Below are positions 1-6,094 of a DNA stretch of 6,320 nt, piece after piece. The stretch covers positions 1 to 6,320 of the forward strand of contig JALHPA010000175.1 of NCBI GenBank assembly GCA_022842745.1. Reading direction: 5' to 3'. A program made the position numbers and the translations under genes. The first letter of the stretch is position 1, and every line of letters begins with the position of its first letter. Under the pieces are notes generated by a model, which saw nothing but the letters and a program-made list of their open reading frames with translations, searched no databases and had not been told where the DNA came from. The stretch is from Pirellulales bacterium (lineage in GTDB: Bacteria; Planctomycetota; Planctomycetia; Pirellulales; JALHPA01).

Positions 1-180
1 CCGGCCGAACAGCGAGCGTGTGCCCTGGATCTCAATCGCTGGCTCTCGTCGGGAGAAGTCCGCGCCCAAATCGATCGCGTTATGCCCCTCTCCGAGACGT
101 CGGCGGCTCACAAGCTCCAAGAAGAATCGACAGTTGGCAAGGGGGGCCAGTTGGCGGGCAAGATCGTCGTCAAGCCCTGA
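1..180 (+). CDS. 3' end of zinc-type alcohol dehydrogenase / NADPH:quinone oxidoreductase family protein (partial)
   Basis: The plus-strand frame starting at base 1 is open for 59 codons and ends at TGA 178-180; the gene enters from the left edge. The residues fit the C-terminal end of the medium-chain dehydrogenase/reductase (MDR) family: a helix ending in LNRWLSSGEVR, then IDRVMPLSETSAAHKLQEE, and a final GKIVVKP strand. In the family this is the typical 'I..v.pL.ea..Ah..le.g...GKvVl' ending, which closes the catalytic fold after the Rossmann domain. Family members reduce or oxidise quinones, enals or alcohols with NAD(P)H. The catalytic and cofactor parts lie outside the window, so the substrate and the zinc dependence cannot be judged. 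An extra 'STVGKGGQL' segment before the last strand makes the end slightly longer than usual. The gene is convergent with the SDR gene that ends 13 bp further on. The family call is fairly sure, the exact enzyme is not. Confidence 0.75.
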   Translation, partial: PAEQRACALDLNRWLSSGEVRAQIDRVMPLSETSAAHKLQEESTVGKGGQLAGKIVVKP

Positions 181-193
181 CTTCGGCCCCGTC

Positions 194-1165
194 TCAGGCG
201 TATCCATACTCGCGAAACCATTTCCAGGCCGCTTCGGCGGCCTCGCGCGCGGGCCGCGGTGCGTAGTCTAGCTCCTCGGCCGCGCGGCGGTAGCTGAAAT
301 GGTGCGGTTTGCGAGACATGGCGATCGCGGCGCTGTTGACGTCCCCTTCCTCGCCCCGCCACCAGGTGAGCAAGTCCCCCACCCGGCTGGCGATGAACAA
401 TCCCGGTCGCCAGATCGTCTTGAACGGCTTGCGAACGCCCAAAACCTCGGCAAACATCTGCCAGGCTTGCAAATAGCTTAGCGGCTCCCCCCCTAGGATA
501 TATCGCCGACCCGGCTGCCCCCGTTCCGCGGCCGTTAAGATGCCGGCCGCCACGTCCCGCACGTCGCAAAAATCGTTACCCCCGGGGGGGGCCATTAGCG
601 CCGCGCCCGATGACAGTTGCAGCAACATTCGCCCGGACGACGGCTTCCAATCCCACGGCCCCAGCATGTAAACCGGATTGACGATCACGGCATCCAGTCC
701 GGCGGCCGCTTGCTCCAGAATGACCTGCTCGGCGGCCCGTTTCGTAATCACGTAAGGGCATTCGATCGCGCCAGGCAGAGCCTGCTCTTCGTCCCCTGGC
801 CGCTCCCGCGTTCCCAGCCCGAGCGCATCGACGCTGGAAACATGGATCAACTTGGCCCCGTGCCTCATGGCCGCGTTGGCGACGTTCCGCGTTCCCTCCA
901 CGTTTACCGCCCACTGCCGCTCCATGCCCGTCCAGCCCAGATGGACAATCGCCGCGGCGTGAACGATGCGCTGGACATCTTGGCTGGCCTGTTCCACGCT
1001 GGATACATCCGTGACGTCTCCGGGGACCGTTTCCACGGTCAGCCCCGCGAGCGAGCGCGATTTCGGATCGCGCACCAGCACCCGGACGCGCTCGCCGCGC
1101 TCCAAAAGCAGCCGGACAACATTGTTGCCGACCAGCCCCGTTGCCCCGGTTACCAAAGTCCGCAT
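194..1165 (-). CDS. NAD(P)-dependent epimerase/dehydratase-family protein (extended SDR, dihydroflavonol-4-reductase-like)
   Basis: This encodes a 323-residue cytoplasmic oxidoreductase of the extended short-chain dehydrogenase/reductase superfamily. Visible signatures are the N-terminal nucleotide-binding motif TGATGLVG (residues 6-13), an acidic GDVTD segment near 50-53, a VHAAAIVHLG stretch (68-77), the serine pair in HVSSVDALG (110-111), and the catalytic YVITK (Tyr138, Lys142). NPVYMLGPWDWKPSSGR (163-179) and RYILGGEPLS (221-230) match the DFR/HpnA-like branch, which acts on sugar nucleotides, ketones or hopanoid-related substrates; the real substrate cannot be read from sequence. Length is normal for the family. 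I chose ATG 1165 because the MRTLVTGATG start is typical. A GTG three codons upstream (1174) is possible, and neither has a clear Shine-Dalgarno. The gene is probably co-transcribed with the hypothetical gene upstream, whose stop is about 80 bp away. There is no signal peptide or membrane segment. Confidence 0.9.
   Translation of the reverse strand: MRTLVTGATGLVGNNVVRLLLERGERVRVLVRDPKSRSLAGLTVETVPGDVTDVSSVEQASQDVQRIVHAAAIVHLGWTGMERQWAVNVEGTRNVANAAMRHGAKLIHVSSVDALGLGTRERPGDEEQALPGAIECPYVITKRAAEQVILEQAAAGLDAVIVNPVYMLGPWDWKPSSGRMLLQLSSGAALMAPPGGNDFCDVRDVAAGILTAAERGQPGRRYILGGEPLSYLQAWQMFAEVLGVRKPFKTIWRPGLFIASRVGDLLTWWRGEEGDVNSAAIAMSRKPHHFSYRRAAEELDYAPRPAREAAEAAWKWFREYGYA
226..243 (+). terminator. 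7-bp hairpin with UUCG tetraloop, candidate terminator of the plus-strand oxidoreductase gene
   Basis: AGGCCGC and GCGGCCT form a perfect 7-bp stem around TTCG. In plus-strand RNA this gives the very stable C(UUCG)G tetraloop. It begins 46 bases after the stop of the plus-strand gene and lies inside the last codons of the convergent SDR gene. No T-run follows, so it is not a canonical intrinsic terminator; it may be a transcript 3' end stabiliser, or chance in GC-rich coding sequence. Confidence 0.35.
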
Positions 1166-1243
1166 AGGTCGCACCGCGAAGTGAGCGGAGGTCCGTTCTC
1201 GTCGCCAGCCGTCCCGCCGCCGCGGCTGCGTTCCCCTCGTCGC

Positions 1244-1927
1244 CTATTCCTGTCCCACCGCCAACCGATAACAGTATGCCAACAACAAGTCACATTCCAA
1301 CCGCTGGATCCGCCGACAAAGATCGACCAGCCCTTCGTCCCGGCTGGCCGCGGCGCACAAATCGACGAACCGCTCAGCCTGCCAGGAAGTCTGATCGCAA
1401 AGAAACCGCGCGGATGGCCCAGGCGACTGTTCGGCCAACCGAGCCGCCCCTTCGCAAAGCGGCGAAAAGACCGGATGCCCCCCCACCCGCCGAAACCAAT
1501 ATTTCGCGTTGCCATAATCCGGCTCTCGCCGATGCATGATGCCGTGCCAGTAGGCGAATGTCCCCCTCATTTCCCGCAAGTGTCGCGGATCGCGGTCCTT
1601 TTCAGTCGCCCCCGAATGCGGCGAAAAAATCGGTGAGGACGGGTTTAGTCCTTCTGAAGGCGTATTCATTCCGGCCAAGATTTCTTCCGGCTCCCGCTGA
1701 ACAATTTGGTGGCACTCATCCAGTCCATCGACGCACAGCCACACTCCGGCGAGGCAGGCGCAGGCTGCGATGTGGGAAACGATAGGAGAAACGAAGAGTT
1801 CGTCAATCGGTAGAGATTCGAGCCGCCGCCGGGCCTCCTGGGACGGTCCGTGCTTCGGCGCCAGCTCCGGCAACGGATTTAGGGCAATGATCTGCTCGAT
1901 GACGAGAGAACAAAGATTGATCTGCAT
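1244..1927 (-). CDS. conserved hypothetical protein with HRREPDYGNAKYWF core
   Basis: A 227-residue soluble protein of unknown function. Its most striking part is residues 126-153, with YWHGIMHRREPDY, NAKYWFRRVG and HPVF in order, rich in His, Arg, Tyr and Trp and looking like a conserved active or binding surface. The C-terminal third carries the pattern WQAERFVDLC (182-191), LCRRIQRLECDLLLAYCY (203-220), consistent with two helices. The N-terminal 90 residues look helical and Leu/Ala rich. From memory, proteins with this H-RREPDY-NAKYWF core recur as unnamed hypothetical proteins in planctomycetes and a few other phyla; I know of no assigned activity. No signal peptide is evident. ATG 1927 is the only convincing start, but it lacks a strong ribosome-binding site. 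The gene points the same way as the SDR gene, about 80 bp downstream, so they may share a transcript. Confidence 0.75.
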   Translation of the reverse strand: MQINLCSLVIEQIIALNPLPELAPKHGPSQEARRRLESLPIDELFVSPIVSHIAACACLAGVWLCVDGLDECHQIVQREPEEILAGMNTPSEGLNPSSPIFSPHSGATEKDRDPRHLREMRGTFAYWHGIMHRREPDYGNAKYWFRRVGGHPVFSPLCEGAARLAEQSPGPSARFLCDQTSWQAERFVDLCAAASRDEGLVDLCRRIQRLECDLLLAYCYRLAVGQE

Positions 1928-2011
1928 GGCTGGCTAGGCTTGCCCGCTCCGACTTAAAACTCCTAATCCGCATCCTTCGCCGGGGACGCCACTCCGCCAC
2001 AGGCGTCGGTG

Positions 2012-2185
2012 TCAATATCGGCGAAAACCTCCTTCGCTGCAACGAGCCACAACCGGCCGGTACTTCGATGGCCGGATCACTCCTGGCGTGAATCCAATGT
2101 CGAAGATCCAGTGACAGTCAGCGCCAGGTCGGGTTACTGAAGGACCATAATCAAAGCCGGCTGACTCGAACTCCTTGCCGGCTTC
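2012..2185 (-). other. open 57-codon stretch in the mcrC frame, after tandem stops, without a start codon
   Basis: Directly after the mcrC stop TAG (2191-2189) a second in-frame stop TGA (2188-2186) follows, and the same frame is then open for 57 codons to TGA 2014-2012. The translation looks protein-like (for example GADCHWIFDIGFTPGVIRPS), but there is no ATG, GTG or TTG near its beginning. It could be a relic of a gene or of an older mcrC 3' end, or a chance open frame. The rest of the 261-bp gap between mcrC and the hypothetical gene (1928-2188) shows a GC-rich inverted repeat, CCGGCC at 2053-2058 against GGCCGG at 2070-2075, and no clear promoter. Confidence 0.25.
2154..2184 (-). terminator. 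inverted repeat just after mcrC, putative terminator
   Basis: A perfect 8-bp GC-rich inverted repeat, AAGCCGGC at 2154-2161 and GCCGGCTT at 2177-2184, with a 15-nt loop, begins 4 nt after the mcrC stop on the minus strand. It is followed by TTTGATTATGG, so the U-tract is poor. Its position at the end of the three-gene operon argues for a transcription terminator or 3'-end hairpin. It overlaps the open 57-codon stretch. Confidence 0.45.
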
Positions 2186-2188
2186 TCA

Positions 2189-3655
2189 CTATGCCGCTTC
2201 GCGGTATCTCAACGCCTCCCAGGCGTGAACAAATGAGCCGGCAAATCCTGTTCCTGGCGTCTGAATGGGCACACCAGCCAAAGCGACGCGAATTTCCCGT
2301 GAGCCGACCGCAATCGTCGCCGTGTTGACTGTGCGGTTGTGCTCCGCAAGTCGCAGCCAAGTGTTCAGCCGCATGGGATACGCGAGAACCGTCGTAATGT
2401 GGGCGGCGTCTCGGGTCGCAGCGTAAGCCAGGGCTTGGTGAACATCATGGCGGTGTTCCAATTGAAGTTCCTCGCCAAGCTCAGCCCAGCGATGATCATC
2501 CAATTCTTCGAAGTGCGATTTGTACTTCGAGTCGATGATCCAAACTTGCCGACCCTGTTCCACAATAAGATCAGGCACGAGGCTCGATAGGCTCCTCACA
2601 GCCCGGCATTCCCAGCGAATGGGCACCAGTGTTTCAAAGTTTCGACCAGATCGTACTCTGCCGCCAAAACCATGCGCCCAAAGTCGGGTCAGATGTTCAA
2701 TCCAACGCTCGAACATTTCGTACATCGGTAGACTCCAGGAGAGACCGTCGGATTCTGCGGTGCCGGCCAGTCCTCGTTCGTCGATAATCCATCCAAGTGC
2801 TTGAAGGCCACGTTGTAGGGCAACGGGGGGTAGCCTGGTGGAATTCATCAGGCGACTAATGTCAGACCGACCTGGGGCAATTGGCTTTGCGTCCGACAAC
2901 TGCTGCAAAAGTTCAAGTGCATGTTCCGTTAATCGGCGCGCAATAGGGTCAACGTCTGCCCAGCCCACGAGCGACCGATGCACCGCTTGGATTCCCCACC
3001 GCAACATGCCTCGCAATACCTGGTCAGGCCCGAATTCTGGGAATCTGCAGGGGAGACGATGGAACAGGCCCCGCCCCAGATTTCGAGCATATTGATGCCA
3101 GAGAATCTGGCCGCGTGGCGATTCCCGCAGCTCCTCGCACCATTGGAAGTTGCTCGTCGTTTCATTCAGCAAGGCGCTAAAGCGCTGAAGCATCGGCCCG
3201 GCTAAAACCCAAGGCGGCACTTCCTTCGCGGCGCCCGGTACAAGGGGCAGGTCGAGTAATCGAGGCGATGCCGTCCAGCCGATTTGGTGAAGCAACGGCC
3301 CAATATCATTCCAGCCAAATCTTGGCTGTACAACGATACCACCGACGATCTTGCGCGTTGTTGGCGAATGCAACGGCACGGTGCCAATAACTCCGCCTGG
3401 ACGCAATTGCAAGCAGATGTGATCGGAGTCGGGAACAAGACTCGCGGTGACATCAAGCGCCACGAAGGAAGGTAGATTAGCCGATATGAAGTTCTGTGCA
3501 AAAAGATTCCAGGAGCGATCACGGCCCTGAATGTCGAACTGCTCCGCATTCAGCTGGAGAGGACTGCCCTGGTCAACCATGCGAATCAACTGGTTCGTTC
3601 GCCGCTGCCACTCGGGAAGCGCACGGGGCTGCGATGACTTCCTACGCTTGGCCAT
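2189..3655 (-). CDS. mcrC: McrC-like PD-(D/E)XK restriction endonuclease subunit
   Basis: A 488-residue nuclease subunit expected to work with the McrB-like motor encoded just upstream, which translocates DNA while McrC cuts. The C-terminal half shows the McrC-type PD-(D/E)XK fold: MYEMFERW helix with Glu313/Glu316, LVPDLIV (Asp362), IIDSKYK (Asp375-x-Lys377), and the following RHDVHQALAYA helix (Asp404, Gln407, Tyr411). All key residues are present, so the nuclease looks intact. The N-terminal 300 residues lack a motif I can name, apart from the VPPWVLAGPML segment (147-156) that I recall from other McrC-family proteins. It is longer than E. coli McrC (about 350 aa). I chose ATG 3655 over an upstream in-frame ATG (3718) because MAKRRKSSQ follows a GAGG site at 9-nt spacing. 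The start overlaps the mcrB stop by 14 bp, implying translational coupling. Confidence 0.88.
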   Translation of the reverse strand: MAKRRKSSQPRALPEWQRRTNQLIRMVDQGSPLQLNAEQFDIQGRDRSWNLFAQNFISANLPSFVALDVTASLVPDSDHICLQLRPGGVIGTVPLHSPTTRKIVGGIVVQPRFGWNDIGPLLHQIGWTASPRLLDLPLVPGAAKEVPPWVLAGPMLQRFSALLNETTSNFQWCEELRESPRGQILWHQYARNLGRGLFHRLPCRFPEFGPDQVLRGMLRWGIQAVHRSLVGWADVDPIARRLTEHALELLQQLSDAKPIAPGRSDISRLMNSTRLPPVALQRGLQALGWIIDERGLAGTAESDGLSWSLPMYEMFERWIEHLTRLWAHGFGGRVRSGRNFETLVPIRWECRAVRSLSSLVPDLIVEQGRQVWIIDSKYKSHFEELDDHRWAELGEELQLEHRHDVHQALAYAATRDAAHITTVLAYPMRLNTWLRLAEHNRTVNTATIAVGSREIRVALAGVPIQTPGTGFAGSFVHAWEALRYREAA

Positions 3656-5123
3656 CGCGAACAACCTCGCCCTGCAACCAATCGACATACGCTTCGAGCT
3701 CAGTCTGGCTTGTTCCAAGACGTCCCTCCGCCAGATACTCCTCCAGCAAAGGAATGAGTTCGTATCTCATTCGACGCCTGAACTGCTGCTCATCGCTCGC
3801 CAGGAAGTACGCATGACCTGGCATCAGCACAAGTGCATCGTTAGGAACAAACTGCGCAAAAATGTCTTGCAGTTTGCCGAACGCATCCGTTGCTAAGTCA
3901 ATGCCCTGCGACCGCACTACGTCCAAGTCGGGCCATACATTGACAAAGGCGAAACGTCGCCGCACTGCGAGGTCAATGATCGCAATCGAGCGATCGGCGC
4001 TGTTCATAGTGCCCAGAAGATACATCCCCTTCGGAATGGATAATGTGCATGTGCCGTCTTCTAGCGCCTGAGGCAATTGAACCGCCCGAGCCTTTCCCTC
4101 CGCGATTTCCTTCGCCTCAAAAAGGTAAATCGCTTCTCCCAACACACGCCCCAGATCGCCTCGATTGATCTCGTCGATTACAAGAATAAATTCCTGTTCT
4201 TGGGCATCCTTGACAGCAGCCGCCAGCCAACCAGACCGCACGCAAAATCGAATCGACTGCCCGTCCACTGAGGGGCTGATACCCGCCACAAACGACTCGT
4301 AGGTCACGGCTGGGTGAAATTGTACGGTGCGGCCATGTCCAGCGAAATCCTGAGCCAAAATCTCGTCGGCCATTCGCGTCTTCCCCGTGCCCGGAGGGCC
4401 TTGAAGAATGACAAATCGCCGTTCACGTAGCAACTGAACGATCCCTGACTTTAGAGTCTTGGGAAATAGATGCCGCCGCAGGTTGTTTTTCAAATCGCCA
4501 ATTTCGCCTTCAGCCGCCTTCAAAGGTTGCCAATCCCGCTCCCAGGCGTACAGATCCAAGAAGGCGGTAATGACAGGCTTGGCCACTGCCGCGTCCGTAG
4601 GTATCGCCGCTGCCGCATAAATATATGGGCCGTACCGAGCGATCACAGAAGCAAAACGCGCAAACTGGTTTCGCACGACAGTCGGCATGTCTTGGCTTAG
4701 GTTGGTCGGGTCACGCTTGACCCAGACACCGATGTTGCAATCGCGATCGAGATATCGCGCCAAGGCCCGTAGGTGCCGGGCATGGCCAGATCGCCCTAGA
4801 ATCGCCTCATCCGGTGCAAGACCTCGAGTCCCACATACGAAGGTGAGCAGCGAACAAGCCGGTCCTGCTTCATCCTCGGGTAATGGAAACCAGATCAACG
4901 ACATCCCGCCGTAGACACCACTTGTTGGATTGTCGGGATGTAGTAGACCAGCGAATGGAACGTTGCGATCCCCCGCCATCAACGCTACGCGTTTGTCATA
5001 GGGCGAGTTTGCCCTATAACGTTCGCCAAATATCGAGCCGATCGCTACTTCCGTCCTTCTGGCTACGGCATCTGGCGTTCCGCTTAAGCCATTGGAAACC
5101 ACGCTTACAAGTTCATCAATCAT
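3642..5123 (-). CDS. mcrB: McrB-like AAA+ NTPase, motor subunit of a McrBC-type restriction system
   Basis: A 493-residue AAA+ protein of the McrB family, which in known systems hydrolyses GTP and drives McrC. The ATPase core spans about residues 215-465: Walker A GPPGTGKT (242-249), Walker B FILVIDEIN (312-320, Asp317/Glu318) followed by RGD, the McrB hallmark GTMNSADRSIAIIDLAVRRRF (371-391, first part sensor-like, arginines 388-390), and GHAYFL (436-441). All motifs are intact. The N-terminal 200 residues are a separate, probably DNA-recognising domain that I cannot assign; it contains GYxxG-like and WF segments (70-80) and a LYAWERDW linker (191-198). The gene begins 14 bp after the methyltransferase stop and overlaps mcrC by 14 bp, typical of one operon. 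Start ATG 5123 is preceded only by a weak AGG. E. coli McrB acts on methylated DNA; in LlaJI/BsuMI-type systems the homologue acts on unmethylated sites. Which applies here is open. Confidence 0.93.
   Translation of the reverse strand: MIDELVSVVSNGLSGTPDAVARRTEVAIGSIFGERYRANSPYDKRVALMAGDRNVPFAGLLHPDNPTSGVYGGMSLIWFPLPEDEAGPACSLLTFVCGTRGLAPDEAILGRSGHARHLRALARYLDRDCNIGVWVKRDPTNLSQDMPTVVRNQFARFASVIARYGPYIYAAAAIPTDAAVAKPVITAFLDLYAWERDWQPLKAAEGEIGDLKNNLRRHLFPKTLKSGIVQLLRERRFVILQGPPGTGKTRMADEILAQDFAGHGRTVQFHPAVTYESFVAGISPSVDGQSIRFCVRSGWLAAAVKDAQEQEFILVIDEINRGDLGRVLGEAIYLFEAKEIAEGKARAVQLPQALEDGTCTLSIPKGMYLLGTMNSADRSIAIIDLAVRRRFAFVNVWPDLDVVRSQGIDLATDAFGKLQDIFAQFVPNDALVLMPGHAYFLASDEQQFRRRMRYELIPLLEEYLAEGRLGTSQTELEAYVDWLQGEVVRDGQA
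3665..3668 (-). promoter_or_regulatory. Shine-Dalgarno GAGG of mcrC
   Basis: On the minus strand GAGG lies 9 nt before ATG 3655. It sits within the mcrB coding end and decides the choice of the inner mcrC start over the ATG 63 bp further upstream. Confidence 0.55.
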
Positions 5124-5131
5124 GTCAATTT

Positions 5132-5146
5132 CGGGACCTAATCCCG
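5132..5146 (-). promoter_or_regulatory. small inverted repeat over the methyltransferase stop and mcrB leader
   Basis: CGGGA and TCCCG form a 5-bp stem around a 5-nt loop. It covers the methyltransferase stop codon and the only weak Shine-Dalgarno-like AGG of mcrB. It could hide that site or serve as an operator, but a 5-bp stem is easily found by chance. Confidence 0.15.
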
Positions 5147-5782
5147 CGAAGTTCCCTTTGCGTGGGAAATGAGGTCAGGAGTGACATTAAGCGCCAGCAG
5201 AGCGTCCTCGAAGTCCTTGCCGCCGTGCGACTGGAGGAAGCCGACGACATTTTCCAACAGGACCAAGGGGGTACGGCGATGGCGGAGCACCTCAACGAAA
5301 CCCCAGAACGCCGATGATTCCTTCCCGCTCAGTCCCTCCCAGGCCCCCGCGATCGACAAGTCGTTGCAGGGAAATGACGCGGTAAAAAGTTCGCAATCGG
5401 GAACCTCGGATGGCGCCAGCGAATGCACGTCATGGGGATTCCAATGCTCCTCCCCGAAATTCGCCGCGTACATGACCTTCTTCTGCGGGTCGAGATCGTT
5501 GGCGAAGACAACCTGCCAATTCTGCCGCTCCAACCCCAGGCGAACTAAACCGATTCCCGCAAAGAACTCCGCCGCTCGAAAACGCGATGGATCGCGCGCG
5601 GCCGAACCAACCGGGACGCCAGTCGGTTTCAGGATTTCTACCGGACTTTTCGCAAGGGAAACTGGTAACACGGTCTGGGTTGGGACGGCGCCCGTGAGAT
5701 GCCAAGCACGATTGCCAGAGACATCGCAAGAGTTGTACCACGGCGATAGCCAATTGTACATCTCATGGATTTGAAAGAGCAT
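5138..5782 (-). CDS. DNA (cytosine-5-)methyltransferase, C-terminally truncated, probably inactive
   Basis: C5-methyltransferases transfer a methyl group from S-adenosylmethionine to cytosine and protect host sites from a partner nuclease. This 214-residue protein has motif I EFFAGIG (72-78), the acidic ANDLD (94-98), motif IV SFPCNDLS (136-143) with catalytic Cys139, and motif VI LLENVVGFL (175-183). It then follows the family to FEDALLALN (191-199), where members usually continue with LGY and later QSRPRLF. Here an unrelated VTPDLISHAKGTSRD tail ends at TAG. Motif VIII, the target-recognition domain and motifs IX-X are missing; relatives run to about 330-400 aa. Residues 1-68 are an unusual extension before motif I with no recognisable domain; start ATG 5782 has a good GAGGGG site, though a later start is possible. 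First gene of the operon with mcrB and mcrC. Even split C5 enzymes keep motif VIII on the alpha chain, so activity is unlikely. Confidence 0.85.
   Translation of the reverse strand: MLFQIHEMYNWLSPWYNSCDVSGNRAWHLTGAVPTQTVLPVSLAKSPVEILKPTGVPVGSAARDPSRFRAAEFFAGIGLVRLGLERQNWQVVFANDLDPQKKVMYAANFGEEHWNPHDVHSLAPSEVPDCELFTASFPCNDLSIAGAWEGLSGKESSAFWGFVEVLRHRRTPLVLLENVVGFLQSHGGKDFEDALLALNVTPDLISHAKGTSRD
5181..5196. repeat. 16-bp near-repeat shared with mcrC (3447-3462)
   Basis: Plus-strand bases 5181-5196 (GTGACATTAAGCGCCA) match 3447-3462 (GTGACATCAAGCGCCA) at 15 of 16 positions, in the same orientation. The first copy lies exactly where the methyltransferase leaves its family consensus (codons for ALNVT); the second encodes ALDVT in mcrC. 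It may mark a recombination junction, but a single match of this length in 6 kb can be accidental. Confidence 0.4.
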
Positions 5783-5787
5783 CCCTG

Positions 5788-6047
5788 CAACCCCTCGCCC
5801 TTCTTCCCTTCGATTCGTAGGCGAATCACCGACAGGGACGAGGCTCTATTGACCGCCTGCATTGCATGAAAGTCCGCATCGAGCGTAACCACAACCCATC
5901 CTCGCCTGCGACCTTCGACCAGGATCTCGATGTCGCTTGCTGCTGCCATTCTTCAATTGCCAACATGCTCCGTCTCGCGAACGTCCAGTCCCTTGCTCTC
6001 CCCCATTGATTTTGAACCACCCTATCTGCAAACATGTACACTGCCAA
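5788..6047 (-). pseudogene. decayed DUF5615 (PIN-like) toxin gene, frameshifted and cut at its 3' end
   Basis: DUF5615 proteins are small PIN-like nucleases, usually toxins of about 110-120 aa. Three pieces match. MAVYMFADR is read from TTG 6047 (frame A). In another frame come SKSMGESKGLDVRETEHVGN, a stop TGA (5955-5953), and MAAASDIEILVEGRRRGWVV followed by VTLDADFHAM and SVIRLRIEGKKGEGL. The acidic positions ADR, ASDIEI and TLDADF are the usual PIN-like landmarks. A frameshift near 6018-6024, an internal stop and a few missing residues before GLDV show loss of function; the ATG at 5949 could still start a short fragment. Similarity ends near 5788, where the usual C-terminal 40-50 residues are missing and the sequence turns into the methyltransferase 5' end. 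No partner antitoxin (often DUF433) is visible upstream. The family call is by eye but the LDADF/IRLRIEG pattern is distinctive. Confidence 0.72.
5791..5796 (-). promoter_or_regulatory. Shine-Dalgarno GAGGGG of the methyltransferase gene
   Basis: On the minus strand GAGGGG lies 8 nt before ATG 5782, near-ideal spacing. The same bases encode the last recognisable residues (GEGL) of the DUF5615 relic, so the methyltransferase start seems to use a ribosome-binding site provided by the disrupted toxin gene. Confidence 0.5.
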
Positions 6048-6094
6048 ATCCTAGCCCCGCGAAACCCCAACCGCCAACTACGTGCAGGCAATGT

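Noticed and set aside
617..1636. Long plus-strand open frame of 339 codons
   Set aside because: It lies antisense over the SDR and the hypothetical gene, is rich in Pro and Arg with no family pattern, and spans the gap between two well-supported minus-strand genes. It is an antisense shadow of GC-rich coding DNA.
1803..2042. Minus-strand open frame of 79 codons overlapping the start of the hypothetical gene
   Set aside because: Arg-rich, low-information translation overlapping the hypothetical gene in another frame, without a ribosome-binding site.
5169..5774. Plus-strand open frame of 201 codons opposite the methyltransferase
   Set aside because: The opposite strand carries unmistakable C5-methyltransferase motifs; the plus-strand translation shows none.
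2189..5788. Target-site duplication or direct repeats flanking the restriction operon
   Set aside because: Sequences around 2150-2190 and 5780-5800 were compared by eye; no convincing shared repeat was seen, and the DUF5615 C-terminus was not found beyond mcrC.
6041..6077. Possible minus-strand promoter, TTGGCG at 6077-6072 and TAGGAT at 6053-6048 with 18-bp spacing
   Set aside because: Only partial matches to the consensus, and the expected start of transcription would fall on or after the toxin start codon. Too weak to list.
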